Positions 11,958-27,438 of a stretch of 64,000 bases of DNA are shown piece by piece. Position numbers and translations under genes: made by a program. The notes beneath the pieces were generated by a model. That model was not told where the DNA came from. It worked only from the letters and a program-made list of their open reading frames with translations, and ran no database searches. How positions within the stretch are numbered: position 1 is the stretch's first letter; the number at the start of each line of letters is the position of its first letter. The stretch comes from Cerioporus squamosus (lineage: Eukaryota; Basidiomycota; Agaricomycetes; Polyporales; Polyporaceae). The stretch covers positions 124,001 to 188,000 of the forward strand of contig JABYQS010000009.1 in assembly GCA_022592435.1 (NCBI GenBank). Reading direction: 5' to 3'.

Positions 11958-12752
11958 ATGTTCTCCGCCCTCCGACTCAGTGCGCCAGTCGCACGGTCAT
12001 GGTCGACCTCCTCGCTGCTACAGAGGACATTAACCCCTAGCTTTGCTCGCTCTACACTTCCCCTGTTCTCTCATCCGAGTCGCGCGTTTCACCCGTCTCT
12101 CCCCGCTGCCGCCACGCTGAATCAAGCCACACGCCGGAAGAACATCAAGAAGAAGTCCAAGGCGTCCAAGTCGCCTCTGCTTGAGGGAAACACGCAGAAG
12201 AAGGGCGTCGTCAGCCAGGTGGTCATCGCAAAGCCGAAGAAGCCCAACTCCGCTAAGCGGAAGGTGGCCAAGGTGAAGCTGTCGACCGGCAAGACCGTTC
12301 AAGCATATGTGCCGGGAGAGGGCCACAACTTGCAGGACCATAGTGTGGTGCTGATCAGGGGCGGTCGTGCGCAGGATCTTCCTGGTGTCCGGTGCGTCCT
12401 ATGTGTCACGACCGGCCGTGCAACCGCTCACCATGTCCGACATGCAGTTACAAGGTGGTCCGTGGGACCCTTGACTTTAGCGGTGTGGTGGGCAGGTTGA
12501 CGGCGCGCAGCAAGTATGGAGGTATGTGTTCATTGGCTATGTGATCTGCGAGCCGGCGGCTCAAGTTTTTCTGTCCCAGCGAAACGACCAAAGCAGCAAT
12601 GATCCTCTCACATTTTCGATCCTCTCCCCGTTGCTGTCGCACTACGATATACATCACATAACTACTGCACCCTCATCGATTGCCTAGCACTGCCAAAGAA
12701 GACAGGCGATTCCCGCTGCTGGCATGAAGGACGTCTCCACGACTATGGTTAG
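11958..12752 (+). CDS. MRPS12: Mitochondrial ribosomal protein uS12m
   Basis: An N-terminal presequence rich in Arg/Ser/Leu ([19 protein letters not shown]) precedes a bacterial-type S12 body: [57 protein letters not shown] and, after an intron at about 12390-12450, [24 protein letters not shown]. The KKPNSA and [10 protein letters not shown] segments are the decoding-site loops. The protein sits at the decoding centre of the mitochondrial small subunit. The last intron (12522-12687) and short terminal exon ending at 12752 are less certain. The body is complete without it, and the added tail [10 protein letters not shown] is only partly family-like. Confidence 0.9.
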
Positions 12753-13008
12753 GCTCACCAGATGTTTCACCTCAGACTCGTCTGACCTGGAGGAGACGCT
12801 CCTGGATAATGTATGTTTACGAGTCAAAGTGGTGGTACAAGGTATATGTCCGCTGTCAATCTCATGCTATGGGTATGATGGGTATAGCAGTAGTAACAAG
12901 TACTAAGGTTAGAAGAAATCCGAAGTCCTATGAGTCCGTGGAAGCAAGAAGGACCTCAGATTCAACGTCGTAAGCCACGCACGACGCACAATAGATCATG
13001 CTGCAGCT

Positions 13009-16000
13009 TCAGGTCTTGAGCAACTCGCCCGCTTGCCTGACCGCCTCCTCGCGATCCCTAGAAGCCCTCACGACCTTCTCGATCTCCACATTAATCGCCC
13101 ACACCCACGCATCCCGCTCGAGCTTGCTCCTCGTCCTGAATATCGCCACCTTCCTCTTCGCGTTCAGTGGCGGGACGTCCGCGCCGCTGTTATTGCGCCT
13201 GACACCCGCGGCAGCACCCTTGACCTTGCGGAACCATACGATGAATAGCGTGTCCTCCTCGCTGTCGTCCGTCTCGAGCCCGTCCTGGTAGCGCCGCGCG
13301 ACAGGAGGCGCGTTCGCATCGTACTGTCCCTCGGGGAGGTACTGCGCCGCGAAGTACCCGGAGCAAATGTATGCGTCAAGCAGTTCGATGACTTTGTCTT
13401 TGCGATGGTACATCGAGCTCGAGCCTGTGATGTGGTATTGCACGAGGTGGCCCGAGATAAGCACAAGCTGGATGTGTCTGTGCGAGCATCAGTCCGCCGC
13501 GCTGGAGAGAGAGGAAGAGCGCGAGCTTACTTGTATTGGCCCACCACCCCTTGCGTCCGTACAACCTCCCGCACTTGAGGATTGGACGACACCCATCGAT
13601 CACACACCAGTTGTAGAAGAAGGTCAATCGGGCAGCGACGCGTCGCGGTCGGGCGGAGGCTCGGTGGGCGTGTCACGTCCTCCCGCATGCGCGTGCTCCT
13701 CCCGTGGACGCTGCGGAGTGATACGCTCGCGTCCGGTGCTGACATGGGCAATATCCATCTCGAGCCGAGCGTCGACCTGGTGGCGTTTCTTCCAATAGGA
13801 CACGAGTGGGCGCAGACGGACGATCCATTCCAGCGCGGTCGCGCACGAGTATGCCTGCCACGACACATGTCAGTGCCTCAAGTTTAAGAACGCCAGTGAA
13901 CTATGCATACCTCGAACCGAATCACCCGCCCAGATGTCAGCAGAAGCTCAAATGACCGCCGCAACCGTAAACGCGACTTGTCCTTTGCACGAGCCATGCC
14001 TGGTTCTCCGCCGGCATCTTCGTCATCGCTCTCGCTTCTATCCACCTGGGACCAGAAGCTCTGTGAGTCCTCCCAGTCCGTCAACTGGTGCGCCTCCACC
14101 TGCTCCCTCTGCTGTGGGATGAGCTGGAACGCCCGCCGCACAGCGATGATGTTACGAAGGTCCGACACGCCTGTCCCCTCTAAGATCTGCAACTGCCCAC
14201 GGCGCACTTCGGAGTGGCGTCGCGTCTCAGCGGTCCCTGAGAGACTTGTCGCACTGTACGCGCTCTGGGACGCAGTGTGAGCATCTACAGCTGCGCCAGG
14301 CGGAGACGGCTGGTGTGCATGTGCAGGGGTGAGTGCGAACAGGTACCCATCGTGCGTGACGAGGTACAGCGACTGCTTGAGCTGCGAGTTGGGGCGAATC
14401 CGGTCGAGGTACCCCTCGATTGCCGGGGGCTCATCCAGCCGGGTGCCATCCTTCATGTGCAGCCTCGTCGGGTAGTGGCGCCGCATGCGGAACTCGAGGT
14501 GAGCTGGTTGTTCCGCCTGCTTGAGTGCAAGCCCGCAGAGGACAGCCCATTTGCGCGTCTTGCCCTGAACGTCGTTCTCCTGCCACACCCAATCGAGGTC
14601 GGTGTTCATGCGCCAGGCGAGGTCGAACACCGCTCCCTCCTCTTCATCGCGTTCGAGCAGGGCCCTGTACTCGGGATCAGAGCGGAGGGATTTCTCGCAG
14701 AGTCCGATGATATTGTCGCGCTGGAATACGTTGTAGGCAGCATCCATGTCTGCGGTGTCAAATCCAGGTACGTCCACTGTGAGACGGGTATCGAGAGCTG
14801 GCGTCCGGACCTCGATGTGTGGCGGCAGTTTGCCGCCAAGGTGTCGCCTAGAACACATACATTAACGAAGAAACGGAGTACTGTTACATGAGCACCTTAC
14901 CAGAGTTGCCACACCCAGTCAATGGCCCGGGTGCGGGACTTTAGTTTGAAGACGAAGATGTTCGTGCCTCTGGTGGATCCAAAAAAGTGCCGACGACGTT
15001 TCGCGTCAATCTTCACGGGTGTCGGAGGACATGCCACACAGAAAGTTAAGTCGACAAATGAGTACAGGGAGAGTCGGGTGGAAGGCGAGCCGAGTGGCAC
15101 CAGATATGACAGCCGCTTGGTGCCAAGGAACCACTCCTTGCCAGGAGTGTGCTAGATACCATCGTCAGGTCGAGAAAGAGATTATATTACTGGCACTACT
15201 TACATGGTCTTCGTACAGTTCCAGACGGTCTTTCCGCCATGCTACGATGTACTCCGTCCAGCCTTCGTTCTCCAAATGCCTCGTGATCCGGTTCTGCCTC
15301 TCGTCGAATGTCGCCGGAACTGAGTCCTCCGTGTACGATACTCGGACGAGCATGCGATCTGTCGTTGCATCAGCTCCATACGAGATATCTGCACGTTGAT
15401 CACTTACCTCGCATGATGACGTCTCCCCACTTGACTGTCGCCTCGCTGGTGGTCTGCTCGACTGCACCCGCACTAGTCACCTTCACGTCGTCCCCAGTGC
15501 GAGCAAGCACCTCTGCAGGCGGGGCAGGCGGTTCCTCGTAATGCACATGAAGAGCTTTGCCTTTCCCCTTGGCAGGGCTAGATGCAGGGGACGAACGATG
15601 GAGTCTCCATTCTCAACGGGAGGTATTGACCGCGTAGATGGACCTGGATCGGTATCCGGAGCGAGTAGTGCGGTAGACGAGGATGCACTGGGGATATTCC
15701 CAATGTCGCGAGAGACATTCGGAGACAAGGCTGGTGGATTGCTTTCCTCGGGAGGGACGTTCAGGTGGGATTGGGCCGTAACGAGTGTGTCTGCAGCGTC
15801 GGAAGCGGCTGATACACCTATGGTAGGACGTATGGTCTGCGCAAATGTCGATGGCCCAGCACTGGCACTGGGCTCTTCCGAGGGCAGCTGTACGTTGTCG
15901 TCCAATATGTCTACCCCGAGGAAGACCCCGACGTCGAAAGAGTTGCCTATCCATTTCGGCGTACTGCCTGCCTGCCTCTGCCGCTTCCTAGCACGTCCCC

Positions 16001-16358
16001 ACTCGCTCTCCCGCCACCGCCTGCGCATCTCAGCACGGACGCTCTTCTGCTGGCTGTCGCCCCAGTTCTCGCGCTTGCCGCCATGTCTGAGGAAGAAGTC
16101 GAGGGCGTGCCGGTGGATAACGTCCGAGAGACTGCTCGAGTCGTCCGAGTCGCTCGAGCTGCTAGACTCTGTAGTCTCCCGTCCAAGCAGTCGATGCATG
16201 CGCTTCTGCTTGCGGGGTCGTTTAGTCTCCGCCGAATGTAGTGCAGCGGCTGGCAGGGGCCCTATGAACCGGCGGCGATACTTGTGGACATCATCGTTCT
16301 TGACAACTTCCGTCGAAGATGCAAATGGCGGGCTAGGTGCCACCGACCGCGGCGTCAT
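13009..16358 (-). CDS. Spo71-like PH-domain protein
   Basis: This is a large multi-exon protein with two or more pleckstrin-homology segments of the type described for the yeast meiotic protein Spo71. Recognisable stretches are YRRRFIGPLP near the N-terminus, a Ser/Asp-rich linker, WTEYIVAWRKDRLELYEDH, FVFKLKSRTRAIDWVWQLW, PAIEGYLDRIRPNSQLKQSLYLVTHDGYLFAL, RSFELLLTSGRVIRFEAYS and a last PH strand set AIFRTRSKLERDAWVWAIN, ending GELLKT. Such proteins bind membrane phosphoinositides; Spo71 itself works in prospore membrane growth, and the basidiomycete role is unknown. A 53-base intron (15578-15630, donor GTCAAT) keeps the N-terminal frame. I chose ATG 16358 (MTPRSVAPSPPF) because the upstream in-frame ATG at 16523 would leave only 61 bases to the divergent gene. 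The upstream start remains possible. Confidence 0.8.
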
Positions 16359-16584
16359 GCGAGATGTCGAGCAAGCAGAGCTAGGACTCGGAGCAGGTTG
16401 CCAGCAGCGGGCGCGCACCGTAGTGGCGGGAATGACGTTGTGGGGAACTGCAAGCGCCGACGCCTGTCCTTCCAAACAAGGGAAATCCCGCCATACCGGG
16501 TCACAGGCGCTTACCGTTGGCAACGTTCAATAGCGTTCAATGCGCCGGACCCTCATGGCATAACTCCCGCCCATCGCAGTACAC
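16359..16584. promoter_or_regulatory. Divergent promoter between Spo71-like gene and TBCD
   Basis: About 225 bases separate the chosen start codons of two opposite genes. No specific motif stands out. If the Spo71-like protein starts at 16523 instead, the shared promoter shrinks to 61 bases. Confidence 0.35.
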
Positions 16585-19500
16585 GATGGATACAGAAACG
16601 GCAGACGACTTTACAGGTTATACCAGATTTGAAAGCAAGGATGAGTTCGTCGCGTTGCGCGACCAACTCCTCGCTATCGACCTCTACGCGGAACCATCCC
16701 AAGAACAGGTTCAATCGGAAGCGTCCGTATTCACCAAAATCTCTGTGATTGTATGGCAACTCTATATCAGTGTTTCTTTTGCATACTAGCTGACATCGGA
16801 GTCAGTTCAACTCCTACCAGGAGCAGTCCTATCTATGGGATCCATATCTCGAGGAACTCGTCGCTCCGGTGGTCGACAAACTCAAGACGCACGCAAAAGA
16901 ATTCGTCGCCAACAAGCCATCCGTGATCTCACAGAGCAGGCTTGACTTTCTCGCTTCCCTTCTATACCTGTTCATCAAGTTTCGTGGTTACAAGACCATC
17001 AGTGCGTTTCGACCACTACCACAATAATGAAGAAAGTCGCTGAAGCCACACCAAGCCAGGTTCTTCCCCCATGAGATCGCCGATCTCACGGTTACTCTTG
17101 ATTACTTTGACGCAGCTGACAGTCCGGTCACCATCACGAGTCAATGGGCACTCCGCTATACGCTTCTGCTCTGGTTGTCTCTCGTCTGCATGATCCCTTT
17201 TGACTTGGAACAATTCGACGAGGTAGGCCGGGCTGGGGAGACGGCGGCCAGGTTGAGGCCGTTGGCAAATCATTCTTCAGTAGAGCCGGTCTGGATCGTG
17301 AAGCTGCTGCAATCCTCCTTTCGAGGTACTATATGAGGTGAGAGGAGCGTCATGTTCGAGTCAAGCTAGCCTATCTGATCTGTGATAGAAAGGATACCTC
17401 GTCGCATTACTCGGATTTCCTCACATGGGCCAGGGAGACGCTGGGATCGACAGTGGATCCTTTCCCAGTCAGTGCTATATGGACGCGTCGTTTCCTGCTG
17501 AAGCTGAGCCGCCCGAACAGGTCATGGGTATATTGCGCGTCCTGTGTGAGGTCACGAAACTGGGCTCGGCCGAGCAGGTGCAGAGACTCAAGGATCAGCT
17601 CCTGCAAGTCGCACAGACACTCGAAGGTAATGAGAGTCTGATGGGGAACACTGTCATCCGCAAACTACGGACGAAGCTGGTAGCGAGGGTCGCTATACGT
17701 CTCCTACCTGGAAAGGTTCGCAGGCTGCGTGCTAAGGGTGAGTCGATCCTGCATACTCAGATTGATTCGTCCCAAGCTGAGACCTCTACAGGACGAACGC
17801 TCGACGGCAGTTCCGGAGTCGTAGAAGTCGAAGATGAAGACGATTTCGATGCTCCTGAGGAAGTTGAGAGCGTTCTCGAAGACCTCCTCAAGTCTCTCCG
17901 CGACAAGGATACAGTTGTTCGCTACTCCGCTGCCAAGGGCGTGGCTCGAGTGTCCGAGCGACTCCCGGTCGACTTCGCGGACCAGGTCCTCCAACAAGTT
18001 CTGCAGCTATTCTCTATCCATTCCATCGCCGTTGCCAGTCTCTACGACATGCCCAGCGTGGCGGAGGGCACTTGGCACGGGGCCTGCCTCGCTTGTGCGG
18101 AGATGGCCAGACGCGGTCTCATCCCGGACGAGCGGTTGGCTGAACTGGTCGGGTGGTTGCACAAGGTAGGCGTTGCCATTTTGACACAATACGTTGAGAT
18201 TGCTCAGACTGTCTCGGTAGGCATTGTATTTTGACATCCGGAAGGGCGCGCACTCTATCGGCTCGAACGTACGGGACGCCGCGTCTTATGTTCTCTGGTC
18301 ACTCGCAAGAGCGCAGAGCGTAGATGCGTTGAGACCGCATGCCTTAGAGCTTGCCAGGAGACTGGTCGCCGTTTCACTCTTCGATCGCGAGATACATATC
18401 CGTAGAGCGGCAAGCGCTGCATTCCAAGAGTATGTCGGCAGGACGGTGAGAGCAGTGTTGTATCAAACCCTTGTGCCGGATCTCATCTAGATGCAAGAGT
18501 CTCTTCCCCCACGGCATCGACGTCCTACGAAAAACCGACTTCTATGCTGTCGGAGTGCGCAGGAACTCGTTCACTATTGCTGCACCTGAGGTTGCGGAGT
18601 GAGTACGATGACAATGTGTGGTCCGTTGCAGACTGACTGGTATGATCAAGGCACGAGGAGTACCGGCCGTTCCTCATCGATCACCTTCTCTCAGTTACAC
18701 TGAGACACTGGGATCCGGCTATGAGGCAAATTGGTGCACATCACTGAGAGTGATCTGTGAGCTCGACTTGGGGAAGTTGGGGCCTGATGCTGCGACACGA
18801 GCGGTGCGTGGATCCACACGACTACCATGTCGCCCTGTCTCACTCCACCGTAGGCAGCCCTCTTGACCATGCCAGATCCGGGAGACATCCACGGAGGCTT
18901 ACTCGCTCTCACGGAGCTTGCAGCGGCATTCCGCGATTCTGCACACCACGAGGAGCTCGAGGTAGCACGACGCAAGGTTGGATGTTTGCTTTTCTCTCAG
19001 CTTTACTACGCTCATCTCTCCTACCCATGTCGCCTGCATAGGTATTCGCAGCTCTCAACAATGTCCCTCTCACGATGATCCAGTCTTCCCGGCAAGATCT
19101 CGTTGCGGCGGCGGCGTGTCGACTCATCGCTTCTGGCATCACGTTCGCTGAGACACAGCATTCGCAAAGCACGGTACCACAATGGCGACAAGTCGTCGAT
19201 TCTGGACTGAAGAACAGGAACTACACAGTACAAGAGGCCGCCGCAGAGGCGCTCGCGGCCGTCAGCCGGCTTGTCGACTGTTCAGCTGTCGTGCAGCGAT
19301 TGATCAAGGAATTCGAGGGAGGCAGTCCACCGATGCAGCAGAGCCTTGCCAGAGTGCTTGGTGTGTTGGACTATGCGACGCACAAGCATGGCGTTGTGGA
19401 CGCCGTGAGATGCCTTCTGAGAATGGTGGATCGCAAGGTGGTACTCCATTATACTATCATCGTTGTCGAAGCATATTGATGTGATGCGAAGAGTGGTACC

Positions 19501-21022
19501 GGCAGCACAATCATCGAGGCCCGACGGAATGCTTTCGACTCGATGCCGCAGATTCTAAGGAATGTCGGAAACCAGTTATCGGAAAGTGGGCCTCACATCT
19601 CCTGTGTCCGCATGGCCTTTCCTATCTGACGGCTTCGCAGATCTTTCCACGGACATAGTCAACCAGATGACGGACGCTATGTTGGACGGGTTGACAGATT
19701 ACACCAGTGACGAACGCGGTGATGTGGGCTCATGGGCCCGTATCTCTTGTGTGAAAGGCCTGACGTCGCTCGTTGAAACCTTGTTCTCACACGCCAGTGC
19801 GCTGCCAGATTTCGCAGTGTATCTACCTCCGGCAAAGTTTCATGACGCAGTCGCCGGCATCCTCAAGCAAGGGGTAGAGCGACTGGATAACGTCAGGCAG
19901 ATCGCAGGAGAGAACTTCTTGGCCATTCTCCTCCTTCCATCTCCCGCGGTGACAGATTCATCTCCTTGGAAGGTCCAGGGCGAACAGTTAATGAAGGAAC
20001 TGTTCCTGAGGTATGACGTCTCTTCCTCACTGGATGTTGTGGGTACTGAAGGAACCGTGCAGCGAACAGGAGTCCCTGGGGTGGAACGACGGAGCATGGC
20101 TATTCCCCCGGGCTATACAGATTTTGGACATAGAGCGGTACCGCGCACAGGTTCTTGCGGGGATCGTGCTTAGTGCGAGCACGAAGACTGATAGCACTGT
20201 GTGTCTCGCTCCCCATATTCGCGAGGAGTGCGGTCGCTGACCTTACTGACAGCAACGGCCAGTAACCTCCGCTCTTGTTGGATGGGCATCGAAGCTTTCG
20301 TTGGCCGTGGACCAGCCCGACCGATACGATCTTCGCAATCTGGCGCAGGATCTTCTGGCGCAAGCGATGACGAACGTCAGCTCGAATAATGTCGTTGTGC
20401 CCGTCTTGCAGACGTTCAACGTCTTGTTGGAGGCCGATGTATTCGAAAACCTGCCGCAAGATCCTGAGGGCATGAAGACGTGCGTAACCTCATGTGGAAG
20501 CGGTCTCTTCGCTGACTACTCGAGCTCAGATTGCGTTCCTTGCTGTCGCTGGTCACCAAGAATGCGACAAAGCTGAAGAACCCTCAACGGATCACCGCAT
20601 CGATGAGATGGTGAGCGGTTGTCGCGTCTCCTGAAGTAGTCATACTCACTCTGTGGTCAGCTTGGTCAACCTTTTGGCACTCCCTGACCTCCAGAAAGAC
20701 TGCATCCAGCCGTTAACCACGTATCTTGCGCATCAATACCCCAGGGTCAGCCGCCTCGGTCCGTCTTGGCTGATATAACCATACTGACGATCATATGTAG
20801 GTGCGTGCGGACACCGCCGAATACTTGTACGTCGTGCTTTCAAGCAAAGATACCGGGTTGGAAACGGACGAAGTCGAAGAGGTCTTGCTCGAGACTGAGT
20901 GGTAAGTTGCGGACAGACTTTCCTGTGTTACCAGTCTTAACCGTTCTGCCAGGTCTTCCCGGGATGTTGCCATGGTTCAGGACGCGGCTAGGCGTTGCAC
21001 TGAGCTGTTGATGAGTGCATGA
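16585..21022 (+). CDS. TBCD: Tubulin-folding cofactor D
   Basis: This HEAT/ARM-repeat chaperone captures beta-tubulin and assembles the alpha/beta dimer with cofactors C and E. The start MDTETADDFTGYTRFESKDEF at 16585 leads into helices such as LWDPYLEELVAPVV, LYLFIKFRGYKT, WALRYTLLLWLSLVCMIPFDL, SAAKGVARVSERLP and GTWHGACLACAEMARRGL. These are followed by NVRDAASYVLWSLARA, FDREIHIRRAASAAFQEYVGR, the C-terminal hallmark GDVGSWARISCVKGL and a final exon ending RRCTELLMSA at 21020-21022. There are more than a dozen introns. Two spots are irregular: a possible 29-base intron at 17223-17251, and a one-base slip near 17440-17480 where LGSTVDPF must pass to CYMDASFPAE in another frame. Elsewhere the exons join in frame. 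It should be essential and expressed. Confidence 0.92.
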
Positions 21023-21275
21023 GGATGCATGCATACCCTGTACGATACTAGGACCAGATTGCCAAGTACATAGTACTTACTTACCAATGCATGTCGTTTC
21101 GATTGAAGGAGCACTACTTACAGGTCTTGATGCGTGTTACTGAAATACTGATGGTTGAACCTATGCGTGGGAAGATGACGGACTACGACTACTGCGACTG
21201 AGTGCCTAATCCGCTTGGCCGGACGTCACCGTTTCGAGGGTCTTCAGCTCTTCTCCATCCTCCACGACTGACGGC

Positions 21276-23505
<2,230 letters not shown>

Positions 23506-25126
23506 GTACGTCTTCGAGGCCGGAAGAGCGGAAACGAGAAGCGTTACAGTTCGTGCGGCGCGGTCGACGGAGGCGCGACTTAACGGACATGAGTAGATGT
23601 TGATGTCAGAGGTCGTGAGGCCGGAGGGAGAGGCGCATACGCCACCAGCTGCCAGACGAGACGAACATTGAATTCGAATTTACCGATGTCCAGACGACCC
23701 TCCGCACGTATACGTATCTCCATTGTACATACTACCGTCATGACAGAATCGTTTGCCTTACATATGCTCCCAGGCTCGGTGATTGCGCGTGGTATCCAGG
23801 GTGCAGGGCCTGCGTGGGATCATGGTACGAAATAGACCTCGAGGTGGTTTCATTGCCGAGCGTGGAAAATGCGGAGAAGGCGTGGTGGTTCCATGACCTT
23901 GTACTGTCTACATCGTACCGTCGGTGCTTGGTGTGGCTGCTGGCTTGTGTACCTCCGCACTGTGTGTCAATCACAACGCACGCATAGATAGCGCGTTTTT
24001 AACACGAAAGGTTGGCTATGATAAGAGATGTCGTACAGACTTTCGTGCTGTGCGAGAGCACGAAGGACGTCCGAGTCCACCTCACGATGGCGCCACACGA
24101 ACACATGGATTCAGCCGCTATGCGGCTTAGACAAGCTCTTGTGCACATGTGCTCTCACCAAGCTACGACGGCATTGCGCCAGAAGGTCGGAGGGCGGCCG
24201 ATTGTTTGGCAGCAGCGACTCGGATGCTATACACGTAAAAGAAACAGGTGGCTACCGCCATCCGGTCGTTTGCAAACGGCTCTCACGGGCCCTTGAACCG
24301 ACATGACGCATGTCTGCATCTACGCATACGCGTGCGCGGAGGACGCAGCCGGTACCTGGTATGATACTTACGACAGCGCTGACCGAGCGAATGATGAGCT
24401 ACCGTGACTCACCGACGCCGAGGACCACCACCCAGCTGCCAGCGCGCCATCCTCCCAGATCTTCATGTCCGCGTCTTCTGCGGAGCTCTATCGGCCTCGC
24501 GGTGGTTCAGAAACTCGGCCTGGACCGTGACTGCCTGTGGGGTTGATTCTCATGTCAGCGGAGTCGCCGTCCAGTCGTACGTACCCGGCTGGCCCGACTC
24601 CGAGCATCCTGCCCATGTCGTACCATTGACCTCTTGTGCGGTTGGCTTGCGTCGGAGCACCGTCGAAGCCTGCCACAGATGCCAGTAGACGTCTGTCCGT
24701 GTCCGACTGTATCGCGGGATGCTCGGCGGCCCGCTAACTCAGCGGGACGGCTACATCCCGCACCGAGAAGCAAAGAGCACGTCCTATGTCATTTTACCAC
24801 GTTTGTACGGGATGCCCGGCCGATCTGTCCAGGAATAACCGGATGGATATAGCTGAGATTCCTGCTGCCTATCAAGCGATCAAACATCGGCTGCTCACCA
24901 GGCTATAAGGGAGAACATACCTCACCCGCTAGCGCTGCCGCATGGCAGGCGAAGGTTGGTGATTGCTTCGCCCCGGGCGCACCGTGCGTGGTGCGTCTTC
25001 CAGGACCTGCCTGCGGCTGAAGAAGCAGCCCGTGAGAGCGCAGGCCGTCCGAGTGCTCTCAGGCCGTGGCCGGCGGCCCAGACCTCCGCCATAACCGCGC
25101 ACTGGCCGCCGAGCCCTGAACTCGGA

Positions 25127-25153
25127 GGGGGTGAAGGGGGGAGGGGGAGGGGG
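25127..25153 (+). other. Canonical G-quadruplex motif
   Basis: Four G runs of 5, 6, 5 and 5 bases (25127-25131, 25136-25141, 25143-25147, 25149-25153) are separated by loops of four, one and one bases. This satisfies the classical quadruplex rule with very short loops. Confidence 0.8.
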
Positions 25154-25490
25154 CAAGGCACAATCCGCGACATGATGGCGATGGCCGATAGCGCAGGTCC
25201 TTCTGGTGTGCCAGTAAATCCCACCGCGCAGACGGGATGGGAGTATCGTCTTCTATAGGGCGCGGTTCTCGTCGTAGGTACCTGCGGGTGACGAACGGGC
25301 TGCTGCTATCCGCCCAAGTCTATCACGGGGGAGAATGACGCCGGATGCAGCGGCGGGTGTCTTGGCCTCGCTGCGGGGAACCCTCCGTCCCTGGGGGAAA
25401 CAGGGCAGGACAGAAGTCGATCGCAGACGCAGCTTGCACTGACATCTTCTGCTGCCAGAGCTGCGACCGTCGGAACCCCCTGTAAAAAAC

Positions 25491-25506
25491 CTGCCTGCCT
25501 GCCTGC
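25491..25506. repeat. CTGC tetranucleotide microsatellite
   Basis: Four perfect CTGC units follow a short A run. It lies in the gene-poor stretch. Confidence 0.85.
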
Positions 25507-25811
25507 GGCGGAGTCAGGGCTCGACTTGTCAAAGAAGGAGCTTCATGAAACGGTCGAGAGGCGCGGCACTTGCCCCAGCAGCCAGCAGCCAGCACGCTTC
25601 AGAAGCACCTGCCCATCATGCCGCAAGGCAGCCGAGATGCCAGCACTTGGAGCGAGCCTGAGCCTTTGGAGACTTTCAGAGTTTCATCGTTGCGGCCTGA
25701 GAGCGGCGCGGGAGGGTCATACCCGCAACACGAAAACTTAGGCTTGCTTCTCTGTCCGAGTATTTGTCAGCCGTTCTGTCGGACGCTGTTATACAGTGTT
25801 CTGGGACAGAC

Positions 25812-25840
25812 TGACGGACGGACGGACGGATGGATGGATG
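25812..25840. repeat. GGAC/GGAT tetranucleotide microsatellite
   Basis: About four GACG/GGAC units turn into GGAT units without interruption, a typical interrupted tetranucleotide tract. Confidence 0.85.
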
Positions 25841-27416
25841 CCAGCGGAGAGAGCCTGGCACTTGCCTCGAGTTTGCCCTCCCGGCGACTTCCCGGGTCCC
25901 TCTTCGAGTCTCGACACGCTTCGTCGTCGTCCCGCGGGCGATATCATCAGTCGCTGACGCGTATTCGAGATTTCGCAGGTCTTGAAACGGTGGCGTCGTG
26001 CCCGCTCAGCAATCCCTCCGATGACCACAGGACCGCCTACGCACACATCCAGCGAGCCACGCGCACCATCGCGCTCTGCCTCGACAATCCGAATCTGGCA
26101 AGCCGCAATTGACATAGCGGGCCTGAGAGGGAGAGTTGCGTCAGCCCAGCGCCACGATACAAGACATTTGGGATGCTCGACGCACCAGAACGGGCACTCC
26201 CGTCCGGGTGAGGGGGTACGATGGTGGTACGATATGTTGCGTAACGCGTCTCTTGCCAGTGCCGCCGGGGGGTCGTGGTTCGTCCTAGCCCTGACATGGA
26301 CAGCTGCAGGTGCCATGCAGTGTGGAGTTCCGGAGACTCAGACACGCGCGCCGCTGCAGTGCCGCCGCGCGCCGCGGGAGCAGAGTTCTGTCTGTCCTGG
26401 TCCATTTGTTGCGGTCACGTCACGGGCTCGAGGGGGCGGAGACGAAGGACGCTGAAGGACCGGTGCTGTCTGTTCGTAGGCAGCGATTCGTCCTCGTTCT
26501 TTGCGTTGGGAGAGGACAAGGCGGCATGGAGGAATAAGACACCGGAGTAGTACTCAGGGACGGCAGCTACGGAACGTCGTCGGTCTTTAACGTCCATTGC
26601 GGAGGGATGATGTCGTGGAAGACCTATACACTCCTATACACCGGTGGGGATCCTCCGGCCGGCGGGACATTGCCTATTCTGCGTCTCAGTGTCTGGGAAC
26701 CTCGGGGGCTGTAACGTGGGACCCACGGAATCATGTCTGCGCACTGTACTGTTACTGTACTTGCCAGATCGGCGTTGGACGCTGGGATCTTGGAGCCCGT
26801 TCGCAGACTTGGTGCGGACGCCGTCCTTCGTCACTTGATGGTGATTGACAGCACTGGCAAGGAAGGCAGATGGGGAAGATGTCCCCCATGTCGCAAGTGG
26901 CAGCAGGCCCCCGCAGGAGACACGGTACTGGGATCGGGATGCGGCATCTAGCGATAGCGGCGTAGGAGGGATCCGAGAGTTGCAAACCTTGACAAGGCCT
27001 CCCAAGGACAGGATCAGTTCGAGCTCCAGCGTGCGCTCGGAAGGCCAGTGGCGACAACGTGGTGTGGCGTGCGGGTTCGCAGCAGGATCCGGGGAAGCCT
27101 GCTAGACTGCTACGTGGGTGAGGTATGAGAAGCCGGATACGCATCTATGCCCTACGAGACGCATGCACGGATCGGGACAGATGAATGAACTTCGAGTTTG
27201 TTACGCTGCCTCCTGCGCGATAGCACGGGTCCGGTAATAGTGATACAGGGAAGAAGAGCGGCTCGTGGATGCATATCGCTCCGCATCGGGCACTCACGAG
27301 TGCACTCGGAACTACACAGGGTTCATACACAAAGCACGAGCGGCGCACCTGCGATGGACTAGCCTTACGCGGGAACGCGGCGCAGAAGGTGGCTTGGTGC
27401 GGCAGCGATGGGAAGC

Positions 27417-27438
27417 TGATACGGATACGGATACGGAC
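27417..27438. repeat. GATACG hexanucleotide microsatellite
   Basis: About three tandem GATACG units are followed by a degenerate GACG end. Confidence 0.8.

Noticed and set aside
15578..15630. Apparent frameshift in the Spo71-like gene
   Set aside because: A 53-base GT-AG segment restores the frame exactly and yields a smooth protein (STRPAKGKGKALHVHYEE), so an intron is the better explanation.
25491..27438. Direct-repeat tracts considered as a CRISPR-like array
   Set aside because: The tracts are simple microsatellites without spacers, and the genome is eukaryotic.
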